Part shown: piece by piece, positions 32,289 through 43,127 of the stretch
Position numbering within the stretch: the stretch's first letter is position 1
Layout of the letters: every line of letters begins with the position of its first letter
Notes under the pieces: generated by a model
What the model was told of the DNA's origin: nothing
Databases searched by the model: none
Seen by the model: the letters and a program-made list of their open reading frames with translations, nothing else
NCBI GenBank assembly: GCA_025765595.1
Contig: JAIVFH010000021.1
Coordinates: 327,969-391,968, forward strand
Source: Obelidium mucronatum
Lineage: Eukaryota > Chytridiomycota > Chytridiomycetes > Chytridiales > Chytriomycetaceae
Direction: 5' to 3'
DNA: 64,000 nucleotides
Position numbers and translations under genes: made by a program

Positions 32289-34738
32289 ATGGCACCGCTT
32301 CCTCAGACTTCGGATAATCCCATGATCACTGTTGAGCACCATTCAATGCCTGGGAGTGGTTTTATGCAACCGGAACAGTCTAGCCACAGTCACCCAACAA
32401 GTGGCATCAACCTTCTCATTTCAGCAGCAGAAATCTACAATTCAACTTCGACTACGTCCGTTCAATGCTCCTCGGATGAACAAAGCGGACGCCTCTTGCG
32501 ACCAGCTACAAGTCACTCAGCAAGAAACCAGTCTTTACATCTGTCAGAGTCAAATAGAAACCATCCTTATAGACGAAATCATCCGTCGGTTGCTTTACCG
32601 GATCTAGGTATTTGCGTCTGCCACTATCAACTCTCAACCAGCCTCAAAATTGACATCCTGAAACAAAACAAACACAGTGACAGCTCGAACCCTCAGTTCT
32701 ACAAATGGAGAGATGATAATACCCAATGGTGATAACTCAAACTTGCCATCCTTGATGGTCATGGATGAAGGCCCTTCAGCAACAACTGTCCCGCCGTTCC
32801 TGTCATCTCCACAAGCCACTTCGGAACTTGGAGTGCAAGCAGACTTAATGGGAACAGGAGAAGCTCTTGCGGAGAGTCCGATTGCAGCTGGAGAGGATGA
32901 AGAGTTGGTTTCGGTAGTCCCTGCCAAACAAAGACAATATCAGCCACGGAACAGCAACATCATCAACATCAGTGAGAATGATGCCACCACCACGACCGAT
33001 TCCAAGAAGATCAATTCAACTGCTAGTGATGCTACATTACGGAAGAAATCACCCCCTTGTGAGACCCCATGGAATTCACGTTGGCAGATTACCCTCAGGA
33101 ATGACGATGGGTAGTTTTCGACAGGACAGTGAACTCGCAAATGGAGCCGCACCGCCCCCAGCTTTTACCTGGACCGGAAGTTGTACAGGCGGCCACCAAA
33201 AACAGCGGGATCATCGCGGCCACAGGCGAATCCGGAAACTGTTCAGGATGCCAAAGATTTAGCCGCGTTTGCGGCGTGGGTTACGTTGAAGTTGATTGGG
33301 CGGCGGTGGAGTCTTTTGATGGAGCAGAATGGGGCTGGAGTTTCTGGGACTTCGTCGTTGCATGTGGGGAATTCGTTTGCAACAGGTGACGCTAGTTCTG
33401 GGGCTAGGAGTGGAGGTAGCGGTAGTTATTCTGTGTTTGTGAATGCGATTCCAGATTCTGCGTATATTGCTGGCTCTATGGCGGTGGCTAGTGGAGCTGA
33501 TTCTACTCTTGGAAGCGTTTCACTCCCTAATTTGTCGGAAAGGCCGCCCTTGAAGCGATATCAAGCGCAAAGACAAGGAACATTGTCTTCATTATCCGCA
33601 TGTATTGGGTCTGATACTGGAGGGGTCACTACCCATGACGTCTTGCAACAGCCGAGTAATTTAACCACAAGTCACACTATACCCGTTTCTGAGAATCTAG
33701 ACGCGGAATCCGAGCAACCAGCAACTTGTGCTTCGCCTCAAGGCTCCTTTCTGATGGAGAACAACTACGCAGCGTCTCCAACTTCATCTCCCATAATGCA
33801 AGCCCAAACGAATATCCCATCTTTTGAAACAACAGCACCGATTTTACCCAAGCTTTCAACACCAAAAGAATCGAATACACCTCTCCCGTCGCTCAACCGA
33901 ATCCTACCAAGTCGCATTCAATACCCGCAAAACCATCCGAGTCGACAGTACCACTCCCAATATACTCCAAGCATCACACACGCACACCCATTCTCACAAC
34001 CTCTTTCCAGACCTCAATCATACCACCACCACCACCACCAACACCACAATCAATCCACTTCAACGCCAATCCAACTCCAAATACCAACCACATCACTATC
34101 ACCGCCCCCAAAACACACACTCCCACCAGCCTACATTTCACACTACACATCCAAACTAACACGCCTCGCGACCCTGACGCTCTTGAAAACGCCGACCCCC
34201 CCACAAACGATGCTCCTCGCTCTACACCTCCTGCGACGGTTGATCTCGACACCGAAGCCTCTGCCTGCAAGTATCAGCACGCCGACGCGGATGCTGTTGG
34301 GGTGTTTGATGATTGCGGATAGTCTGTTTGGAGGCGAGAGAGGGGTACCGAGTCGTGTGTGGAGTGCGATTGCGCAGGTCAGTGGGTTGAAGGAAGGGGC
34401 GGAGGATGTGGATCCGGTGTCTCCCGGCGTTGGGGGCGCAGGTGCGAGAGGGAGGAGGTGTGGATGGGAAGAGGCTTGGATTGGTTGCGAAAATGAAGAA
34501 GGATGTGTTGGTGAGTTTGTGTTTTAATCTACATGGTAGCGTCGTTGGGTATGATGCGTGGTTGCAGGTTTTGAAGGACTTGTTGAAGGAGGAGGAATCA
34601 ACAATGGATCTGCCGGCGGCGCAGGAAGGGAAATTGGTGGTTGGTAGTGCGAGTCGAGATATGAAGTGGAGGACGCGGAAGATTTTGGAGGACTTGACTG
34701 TGGGGGAAGGGAAGTTAGGAATGGGTTGGAAGTGGTGA
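32289..34738 (+). CDS. Ser/His-rich protein with a cyclin-like domain, copy 2
   Basis: Tandem paralogue of the preceding gene. It has MAPLPQTS at the start, an intron at about 32608–32673, and VQDAKDLAAFAAWVTLKLIGRRWSLL near 33210–33330. A Ser/Pro/His/Gln linker follows, with a run of His codons near 34025. The cyclin-like end has TLLKTPTPPQTMLLALHLLRRL, TPTRMLLGCLMIADSLFGGERG, DVLVSLCFNL and MGWKW. It lacks the poly-Gln of copy 1. Frame slips occur near 33110 and 34400–34500. If a cyclin, the partner kinase is unknown; a transcription or phosphate-type CDK would be the family analogy. Confidence 0.45.
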
Positions 34739-34845
34739 ACTATATTACACGCGCTCTATATTAATATGGCACTCCAACAAGTGCATCTATGATGATTTCT
34801 TGGTTGCAATATGAAATTCTATTTTGAAAAAAACTCCACAACCCA

Positions 34846-35394
34846 TCATACAACGCGGGCCTCGGCAGCCTTCAACGCCTCCCGACATTGAATCGAATAC
34901 TCTCTGAAAGGAATAAACGCTCTCCAAACAATCCAAACTGTATACGCAATCGTAACAACAACACCAGTTCCCAAGCCAACATATTTCACATTTTCAAACG
35001 AGGCGCTGTCCAAATTCATGTCGTTCTTGTACAAGACAGTGTAGTAGACAATGCTCCAAACAACCTTGATGGCTCCCCAGAAAATGTAGTAATAAATAAA
35101 GAGGGCCATCCATTCGGGGATTCTGCGGTCGACTGCCATGTATCCCAACACGTTGAAACCGGTAATCACGAGGAGATCAACCGTGTTGAAGATTATGTTT
35201 GCGTCATTGAATCTCTTGATTGAGTATACATTGATTGCAAGGGAAAAGGCAAGGAGAATCGGGATGAGGACCAGGTAGCGACGGATACTGGTGCTTGCAG
35301 GAACGTTCCACCAAAGCGGCTCTGGGGGAACATTGAGGTTTCCTTGGAGGGCTTCTGGAGAAATTGGTTGTGCTTCGTTGAGCTCTTTGATGCT
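34846..35394 (-). CDS. Polytopic membrane protein, unrecognised
   Basis: An exon opening at 35394 after an AG acceptor encodes a polar head (SIKELNEAQPISPEALQGN) and at least four hydrophobic spans: YLVLIPILLAFSLAINVYS, NTVDLLVITGFNVLGYMA, WMALFIYYYIFWGAIKVV and LGTGVVVTIAYTVWIVW. A basic amphipathic tail follows. The first exon with the start codon was not found. About 185 residues are visible with a clean frame. I do not recognise the family. Confidence 0.5.
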   Translation of the reverse strand, partial: SIKELNEAQPISPEALQGNLNVPPEPLWWNVPASTSIRRYLVLIPILLAFSLAINVYSIKRFNDANIIFNTVDLLVITGFNVLGYMAVDRRIPEWMALFIYYYIFWGAIKVVWSIVYYTVLYKNDMNLDSASFENVKYVGLGTGVVVTIAYTVWIVWRAFIPFREYSIQCREALKAAEARVV

Positions 35395-35690
35395 CTGAAG
35401 TAAGGGTAATTTGCGTGAGCTATTCTACATGTGTGTGTGTGTGATGCATGCAACATTGTTCTTCCGACTCAACTGGAAACTTTGGAAAGGACATGGAAGG
35501 TCAAGCGACAAGATAAATTTTTGAATTGATTTCAGACTCTTTTTTGTATTTTAAATATTCGTGGGCCAAGAAAAAAAAAAGCGGCATTTCAGCCCAGAAA
35601 TTGATTGCTTTGCCGCACCACAAAAAAAAAAAAAAAAAAAAGTATTATGATTCCATGGGAATCTGCTTTTTTTGCATTTTAATGTTTATT
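35395..35690. other. Intergenic with A-rich tracts
   Basis: Contains a (GT)n stretch near 35432 and A-runs near 35570 and 35625. No supported gene, apart from a possible tiny first exon of the minus-strand membrane protein. Confidence 0.35.
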
Positions 35691-36337
35691 TTATTGCATA
35701 GAGCACTTGAACACAAGCCTCACAAGACTCCACCAAGTTTCCAAATAATCGACTCCTGTATTACCACCACTCAAAGATTCGCGAATCATTTCAGAAACCA
35801 AAGCATGCGAGTTACAAGGATGAAGCGCGAAAAAGGGGATCCGTAGGGCCGGGTGGTCTTGTTGTGTTATCACTGGACTCATTATTTGATTGTCGTTAGG
35901 ATTCATTGATAAGATGTCCGGGTTGATGTAATCCAGGTATGAAATAGGCGATCCGTGGGTATCCCAGGCAGCGAAAAGGAGTGTTGGGGTTTGATAGGTG
36001 GGTGAATATGTAATGTGGAGTTCAAGTGTCGTTGTTGCTGTTGTTTCCAACTGGCAAGCGGCGGCTAAGGAAGGGTCATTTGGTTCTATAAGCGTTTCGT
36101 CGTCTTCATCGATTTCGATATTGCTTCTGGGAATGTTTGAAGGTGTCGAAGATGGTGTAATCTGTTTCCGAGCCACTGCATAAGGATAGGGAATCGTCTA
36201 AATCAAATGTGGGTGGGTCATTCTGGAATGCAAAAAACATGAAGTGCTTTTTTTTTTACGTCATAGTATTTAAAGTCCGAGTGGTGCCGGCTTTCAACGA
36301 ATGACAAAAGGGATGCTTTGAACGCAGCCACGTCCAT
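35691..36337 (-). CDS. ATG10: Autophagy E2-like enzyme ATG10
   Basis: ATG10 transfers ATG12 to ATG5 during autophagosome formation. The C-terminal exon shows the family signature: HITYSPTYQTPTLLFAAW, DTHGSPISYLDYI, then QQDHPALRIPFFALHPCNS with the catalytic Cys in HPC, and YLETWWSLVRLVF. The ATG at 36337 begins MDVAAFKASLLSF, and an intron beginning GTAAAA near 36271 leads to NDPPTFDLDDS. Joining that exon to the E2 core needs a one-base shift near 36170, so the N-terminal model is provisional. Length of about 205 residues suits ATG10. Confidence 0.75.
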
Positions 36338-36533
36338 TTGAACCAAAAATAAAAAACATCGCCCAATCATATGTTTTAATTTATTATTATCTAACACGTC
36401 AGAAAAAAAAAAGAATGCAGACGCCTTCTATACAAAAAGATCCCTTCATTATCCCATCATCCCATCATCATCATCATCATCATAAAAAAAATGGGCGCCA
36501 GCCTCATCACCCTGCCACTTTTCGCCGTCATCA

Positions 36534-39261
36534 TCATTCACTTTTGCGTCCAGCCCCGCCAACACCACCCCCACTTTTACTCTTACACCGTTCCATCAAA
36601 ACCTCCACCTGCGATTCATTCCCCACCACCAACTCTGCATACTCCTTCACCATATACTTGACAACCAAATCCGCACACACCACTGCTTTACATCGAACCA
36701 ACGCGTTCACACAAATCGTGAAAAACTTGAAATCCGGCGTCGATTTGGCTGGCGAGGACGAAGACGAGGACACCGACGAGGACGACGACAAGGATAGCTT
36801 GGAAAGCCCCTTCCCATCCTCCCGAAACACCCCCTCAATCTCAGGGATCGTCAGAAACCGCATCCGCGGCGGCGGCGCCGAATTCACTGAAACAGCAAGT
36901 GTCGAGAGCTCTGCTAGCGCTTCTGGGTGTTTTGAGACGACCCGAGTTTGGAGAAACGCTTCCATCCATTGAACCACGGCCACCACGTCTTTACCATGTG
37001 AAAGCCCGTTAATCACCCCCGAGACAGCGTGGATTGTAACAGGGATGCCGTTGTGCAAGAGTTTCAAGGCGGCTGGTTCGACGGCCTTGTATTCCCCAGA
37101 CAGCACGAGGCCGTAAATGATGGCGGCGGAGGAGTAAGCATCCGGGGTGAGGTTGTAAGTATCTAGTTCTTGGAGGATGTGGGCAATGTAGGTGGGTTGG
37201 CGGGTTTGGATCAGGTATTTGAGGAGAATGTTGAAGAGGACGAGGTCTGGGGAGAGTGGCGGGTTGGTTTGGGTTTTTAGGGTGGTGTAGGTTTCTTTGA
37301 TTGCGTCGTCGTTTTGGAGGGTTGTCATCTGTTGTTTGTGAAAGTTTTGTGTTAGAGATTTCTTGGAGAAGTTGTGTTTGGGGTGAACAGAGGTTGGGTA
37401 TACCGAATTCGACGGTATGAAAATATAAAAGAAAAAAAATACCACCGCCTTTGGCGGTAGGGTACTGCCTTCGGCAGTTTGAAAAAGTAAAAAAAAGGAA
37501 GAAACACCGCCTTCGGCGGTTTGAGGAAAAAAAAATACACCGCCTTCGGCGGTAAGATTCGGCGACACCAACCTTATGAATCACAGTCGTATGCATAACA
37601 ACATCCCTCCCCTCCCTAAACCCCGCAAAAACCCTCAAAGCAGTCCCCAAATCCCCCACCCTCAACAACCCATCCATCAGCGACGTACAAGTCTGTAAAT
37701 TCGGCTCCACCCCAACAACCCGCATCGTCTCGTAAAACCGTTTCGCTTGATCGATTCTCCCCGTTTTAAAACAGACATCGATTAAGGTTGTGTATGTTAT
37801 CACGTCGGGTTTGAGTTCTGGGTGTATTTTTTGGAGGGTAGCAAAGAGGTTTAAGGGGGTGTCTGCGGCGACGCCGGCGTCTTTGGGGGATTTGGATTCG
37901 ATTGCAAAGAGTCCGTTGAGCATTATGTTCATGGTGTACACGTTCAAGCGTTTGGAGCGGGACATGTCGCGGAAAAGGAGTAATGCGAGGTTGCGGTTTT
38001 TCATGCTGGTGAGGAGGAACCGTAAAATGAGATTGTTTGCGTAGATGCTGAAATTCAAGTTTTGGGATTGCAGTTTTCGGGAGATTGTGAGGATCGCGTC
38101 GAATCCGGCTTGTTGATGTTGTTGTTGTTGAGTGGTATAGAATTTGACAATGAGTGAGAGAAACGAGGCGTATGGGCCTTCTCCTTCTTCCAAAGCAGAC
38201 AATTGTTTTCGAGTCAATCGAGAAACGCGGGTCCAAAACGCTTCTTCTAGTTTCTCGATCCATGTTTGTTTTTGTGAAAAGTCCCATGTCGGAGAGTTCA
38301 AGAGAGTTGTCAGGATCCCGTTGATTGTGGATTGCCGTATTTGCAAATCAGAAACAGTGGCGACAAGTTCGAGAGACTTTACTAGCGCCTTATCCCAATC
38401 TTGGGCGGCTGTGAGGACACGAATCAATGAAAGGTAAGGCAAGACGCCCAGGTTCTGTTTTTCCAAGGAATCAAAAAACGAGATTGATAGATCCGTTCGT
38501 CCAGATAGATGGAATGCGGCAATGACAGCAGCATACATTTGGTCGTTTGTGATGCTGTTGTCTTTGCTGTTTGTGGATTGGAATGAACTAATGTGAGTGA
38601 GGATGCTGGATGCTTCTATTTCAGACGACAGGTTTCTGAGCGACAGGAGAGTGGGTATTATCGCGGTGCTGGCGGGGCAGTCTAGTTTGAGACGCGAAAT
38701 GTCGCCGAGCAGCAAGCGGGCGAAAGCGTCAAAGATTGGCGGCAGTGGAGCGTGGGGTATACTGCGATGCAAAGAGTATTTGTTTGAGTTGTTTGATTTG
38801 ATTGATTTGTTTGACACTGGCAGCAGGACAGCCAGGGCGTTGAATAGTTTTGTATTTGTCTGAGGCTGAGAGTGAATGATGTCAGACAGCAAGCGGGTAA
38901 AGACTGAAGCCTCTGGTGACTCATCGCTCTCGAAAGACGGAGAACAAGAAGAACAACACTCGACCAGGAAGCGCGCCAGCAGCGCCACGTCGGCCTGCGT
39001 CAGCTGCTTCGACGACGCCGAGATTGTCAGCGGCGCGTAGACGCGGAAGACTGCTTCGGCGGCGTCGGCGCCGGGCCGCAGCGCCGCAGCGAGGCGGCGC
39101 AGGCTCGTCAGGAGCGCGGACGTTGTGTCGAGGTAGTTGGTCGCGCTGGTCCGCGGGCTGCGGCCGAGCATGCTGCCGGGGACGCCCCAGCCACGGCCGG
39201 ACGACGTCGACTGGCTCAGCCGCCGGAGAAGCGCCAGCCGCGGCACAAGGCGGAAGAGCAT
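36534..39261 (-). CDS. Mitochondrial pentatricopeptide-repeat protein
   Basis: The N-terminus is Arg/Leu/Ser-rich without acidic residues (MLFRLVPRLALLRRLSQSTS), a mitochondrial presequence. Helical repeats of about 35 residues follow, such as NVYTMNIMLNGLF, DVITYTTLIDVCFKTGRIDQAKRFYETM and NLQTCTSLMDGLLRVGDLGTALRV. After the intron come LVLFNILLKYLIQTRQPTYIAHILQEL and AYSSAAIIYGLVLSGEYKA. PPR proteins bind organelle RNA. One 244-nt intron (37329..37572), several times the local norm, joins VIHK to MTTLQ in phase and holds five palindromes. The first about 330 bp of the gene are very GC-rich. The start lies about 135 bp from the divergent LRR gene. About 830 residues. Confidence 0.8.
37422..37553. 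repeat. Five short palindromes in the PPR-gene intron
   Basis: ACCGCCTTTGGCGGT at 37444, ACTGCCTTCGGCAGT at 37464, ACCGCCTTCGGCGGT at 37506 and 37539, and an imperfect ACCGAATTCGACGGT at 37422. Each is a 6-bp stem around a 3-nt loop. The second differs at both sides of the stem (C→T paired with G→A), keeping the pairing. T-rich spacers separate them. Confidence 0.8.
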
Positions 39262-39396
39262 TTCTTGGTTTGCAAATCAAAGAAATCAAAGAAATCAAAG
39301 AAAAGTATAAAAAGTGTGAGTCATCCTTCCATCCTTTTTTTTATTTTTATTCGTCAACCTTTTTCATACAAAATTGTCAGATTTCTCTTTTGATCA

Positions 39397-42300
39397 ATGG
39401 TCCTCACTACATATCAGTGCACAGTACTGCATCAACTGTTTCCTTCCCTGGCTACTACTCTCGGATCAGTAGCTTCTTTTTGCGCTGCTGGTGAAAATGT
39501 CCTTTATATTGCTCGTAATCAATTGGTTACTGAATTGTACTGTTGTTTTTTTATTCTTTTTTTTTCATTGATCGTTCGGGCCGAGTTGACTCAAAAACGC
39601 GTTTTTTAACAATAAGAACTTTGGCTTCACGTGGTTTGACTGGGAGTTTACCGGATCTTAGTAGTTTGCCTTCATTGACTTCGGTGTAGGTGTTGTTTTT
39701 TGATCATTACATTGCCGCAGGCAATGCCATATTGTCGTAGGCGATGTCATATCGCCGTAGGCGATGAATTTGGTTTTTTTTTTCTTTCTTTTTTTTCTTT
39801 CCTTTCGCTGTAAATCGCCGTAGGCGATGAATTTCTTTCTGTTGTCTAATATCGCCGCAGGCGATATATTGTCTTTCTTTTTTTTTCTTCTTCAATGTCA
39901 TCTCTTTTTCATTTCTTATCGCGTTTTTCTTTTCTTTTGTATTGAATACTTTCTAACTTACACACATTCATAAAACAACAACAAAAAAAAAAAAAAGTGA
40001 CTTGAGAAATAATAGTTATACTGGTGATATTCCTACACAATGGGCAACTTTTGGTGCTGGTCTAGTTTATTTGAATTTGGAGGGGAATAGTTTGACTGGA
40101 ACTGGTAAGGCGTATTCATGTATCGCCGGAGGCGATTTACGTATTGCCACAGTAGGCGATTTACTTATCGCCGCAGGCGATGTACTTATCACCGTAGGCG
40201 ACGCCTGTCGCCGCAGGCGAGGTTTTATATTATGCGGCGATGTTTTCCTTCTTTTTCATGTCTGGTATCGCTGTAGGCGAGGTTTTGTCTTTACTTTGTC
40301 ATTTCATATCGCCGTAGGCAATGTTTTACTTCTTTTTGTCTTTCGTTTTTCAATACTTACACTACAACAAACTAGTCCCCAATGAATGGCTCGATGGTGT
40401 CGACTACATGTGGCGGAATATACCTGGAACAGCGACTAGAATTACACCTGCCCAAAACTATGACGACAAGAGACTTTACATCTTTTACCACAACAACAGT
40501 GGGCTCTTTACAAATTACCAAACTACTGCCAACGCTGTTGACTGGAATGGCCACCAACAAATCAACTCTCATTCATCGATAATCTCAATTGCCGTTTCGT
40601 ATGATGAAAACCATAATTTGCAAGTATTTGAAAGCAGTGGCAACATGTATCTGTACGCAACGACTGGAGGCGTATACAGTATTGCAGCACCCACATCTGG
40701 GTTTGGGGGCACAAATAGAGAAATCGCGGCAGTCACCGATTCTGTCGGCATGAAATGTTTATTTTCAATCAATTCACTCGGTCAAGTCACAGAATCACAC
40801 TATGATACCTCATCTTGGATCCCCCCCGCACTCTTGGGTTACGGTGGAGTAGGAGGAGCAATTCGCATCGCAGCAGCTCGAGATGGCAGTGGAAACGTGA
40901 CGGTTTGGACTGTTGGATCAGGAGGACTAAAACGCTGTTACCTTAGCATGGGGATGGATCAATGTAGCTCCTGGACTATTGAGATTCAGAGGTTGGACCT
41001 TGTCAATGTATATGCTGTTCAAATCGAGTCTGAAACTGCTGTTGCTCTTGTACTTACGTTGGGTGGTAGCTTGTATTACGCAAGCGATTTGACGACGGCT
41101 GCTGCAACTGATGTGAAGAAAGCGTCGGTTATAACGGATGACAACTACAACATCTATGGGTTTTATCGCAATAGGGCGAATGAAGTAAAGTATGTTTTCC
41201 GTAAACGTAACGGGTCTGGGTCTTGGGATCCCCCTGTTTCGATTGATGGGAAACATGCCAGTGAAGTTTCAGCGCTTCTTCGATCGGATGGTTTATGGCA
41301 TTTATTTATTGTTGAGTTTGGGACAGGTTCCATTTATCATACCCGACAGCATAACATGTAAATGGCGAATAGTTCCTTTTTTTAATGTTTAATTTTATTT
41401 TCTTTTGGTCACCTAAATCTAATTCTTTTAGACATGTTGATCAAAACTGCTTGAGTGGACGGTCAAATCAAAAGTCTTGCCAAGTATCTTCGACTACGTC
41501 CACAACTGTAACATCATCAGGAACTACCACCGAAACAAGCTCGACAACTGAATTTGATTTTAACGGAAACAATGGAATCAACAATCTATTAACGTCATCG
41601 TCGTCCATATCTGGTTCTGAATCAACATCATTCACACTTTCAACATCAACACCAATAACAACGGCAGGAACGGCAACGGAGTCCTCCTCTTCAGTGATTC
41701 CAACTACAACGGCTGGACCCAATCAAGACTGTCTGACAATCAAAGCTTCGTTTCCGACCGTGCAATTCAATATCGACTGCAACAATGTGTCTCCGAATGG
41801 AACTTATCCGGTGTCAAAAGCAGATGTCCGGCGCCGGCAGCTTGCTCAGCGTATGACAAGGTTCGTGTTTAAAAAAAAGCTTGTCCAAAAAACCTTGGTT
41901 AAGAGCAAACAAACATTCATCCTTCAGCACTTTTATCCAATTCGAATCCAATCGAATTATTCATGTGATTCTCCCTCAAATGCAATTGGCCGGATCCATC
42001 TCGCCGCTTCTTGGGAACTTGGAACAAATGAAAATCTTGTGAGTTCTCCCTGTGCTGCGCTTGCTATCGCATTTTACTTATATACCGTGATAATTTTCTA
42101 GGGACCTCTCTGAAAACCAATTGACTGGAAGTATTCCGCCCGAGCTGGCCAAATGCCAAGCCCTCCAAACCGTAGTATTGGAAAAAAACCAGCTGTCTGG
42201 AGTAGTGCCTCCCCAACTCCTCACGATTCTCGCATCCAATGGCGCCAAAGTCAATTTCGGGGTCAACTGTTTGGATAACGCTGTGAACCAAAAAAGCTCA

Positions 42301-42549
42301 TGTAAAAAGAAGGCGGATCATTGTTTGGCAGTGTCTCTGGACACGCGGTACACGACGGATGCAAAGTTTCAACCGCTGTGGGATGCATTGGCATCTGTAG
42401 AACGTGATTTGAAAGCGTTTGATAGGCTGGCGGAGATTTCTGGGAACTTTGCGGTGGGCGAGTATTGGTTTAGCGCGTTTAGAAAGTATGTTACGGAGTT
42501 GGAGTGGTGTGTTTTACATCATCCAGAGCTCGTTTACCACGAAAAATAG
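39397..42549 (+). CDS. LRR – beta-propeller lectin-like – LRR protein, copy 1
   Basis: Exon 1 gives an LRR cap (QCTVLHQLFPSL…). Introns 39537..39616, 39686..39997 and 40105..40375 separate three small LRR exons (LASRGLTGSLPDL; NNSYTGDIPTQW; LEGNSLTG). The long exon 40376..41357 encodes about 325 residues of repeated beta sheets (IISIAVSYDENHNLQVFESSGNMY; IRIAAARDGSGNVTVWTVG) resembling PLL/fucose-lectin propellers. After intron 41358..41431 come a Ser/Thr linker, a second cap (DCLTIKASFPTVQFNIDC) and, past introns 41861..41927 and 42039..42101, two more LRRs (LAGSISPLLGNL; ENQLTGSIPPELAKC) and a helical end. All joins are in phase. The LRRs are of the plant extracellular type. No signal peptide found. 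Confidence 0.75.
39711..39865. repeat. Palindrome cluster, LRR copy 1, intron 2
   Basis: Five 15-mers of type ATCGCC-nnn-GGCGAT: 39711 (ATTGCC…GGCAAT), 39731 (ATTGTC…GGCGAT), 39751, 39814 and 39851. The first keeps pairing by a matched C→T/G→A change. Loops are GTA or GCA. Confidence 0.8.
40122..40322. repeat. Palindrome cluster, LRR copy 1, intron 3
   Basis: Elements at 40122 (loop GGA), 40143 (long loop), 40167 (GCA), 40188, 40207 (GTCGCC…GGCGAG), 40267 and 40308. Stems vary by one or two bases; T-rich spacers lie between them. They fill most of a 271-nt intron. Confidence 0.8.
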
Positions 42550-42697
42550 CTGGAAAATAGCTTCATTGGCATGATTTTTCAGAACGCTTTTTTTATTCAT
42601 ACGTGTAAAACCAAACACTACGACTTCTTTTCACTCTATTTCTTTCATTCCATAGCCCCCTTATTTATATCCAATGTTTTGGTTTTGGTGGCAGTGT

Positions 42698-43000
42698 TTA
42701 CTCAATATGATTGCTCTCCAAAATATCAAACAAAGTCAAAGCGTCCCGATAGTCGTTATTAACCACATTCATCAAGAACCAGTCGTCCGCGATGCCATTG
42801 AGTAACACTGCGCTCTCGGAACCAGTTGGATAAATTTTGTACGCGTCGAGGCGGCGCAGGCTCGTCAGGAGCGCGGACGTTGTGTCGAGGTAGTTGGTCG
42901 TGCTGGTCCGCGGGCTGCGGCCGAGCATGCTGCCGGGGACGCCCGTCGCCTGGCTCAGCCGCCGGAGAAGCGCCAGCCGCGGCACAAGGCGGAGGAGCAT
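42698..43000 (-). CDS. Chimeric ORF: PPR-gene presequence joined to the MTHFR C-terminus
   Basis: 100 uninterrupted codons. Residues 1–51 copy the start of the PPR gene (MLLRLVPRLALLRRLSQATG…LTSLRRLDA). The rest copies the last about 47 residues of the MTHFR gene at 50376 ([15 protein letters not shown]…[10 protein letters not shown]). It is a by-product of the tandem duplication, yet it stays open and keeps the divergent upstream region of the real PPR gene. The mitochondrial presequence would target a fragment of the MTHFR regulatory domain. Whether it is expressed is unknown; a non-functional duplication scar is the default reading. Confidence 0.6.
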   Translation of the reverse strand: MLLRLVPRLALLRRLSQATGVPGSMLGRSPRTSTTNYLDTTSALLTSLRRLDAYKIYPTGSESAVLLNGIADDWFLMNVVNNDYRDALTLFDILESNHIE

Positions 43001-43127
43001 TTCTTGGTTTGCAAATCAAAGAAATCAAAGAAAAGTATTAAAAAGTGTGAGTCATCCTTCCATCCTCTTTTTATTTTTTATTCGTCAACCTTTTTCATAC
43101 AAAATTGTCAGATTTCCCCTTTGATCA

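Noticed and set aside
35691..36176. ATG10 exon as ATG3
   Set aside because: ATG3 is longer and has a different active-site context; HPC within a compact domain of about 200 residues fits ATG10.
36415..36972. 185-codon + strand ORF rich in His and Asp
   Set aside because: It is the complement of the Ser-rich 3' part of the PPR gene and of a CAT repeat; low-complexity shadow.
38916..39494. Arg/Ala-rich + strand ORF over the PPR start
   Set aside because: It is the reverse of the GC-rich presequence region; the minus-strand PPR frame explains it.
40376..41357. Propeller exon as a WD40 domain
   Set aside because: No WD dipeptides or GH…D spacing; the repeats are closer to PLL/fucose-lectin blades.
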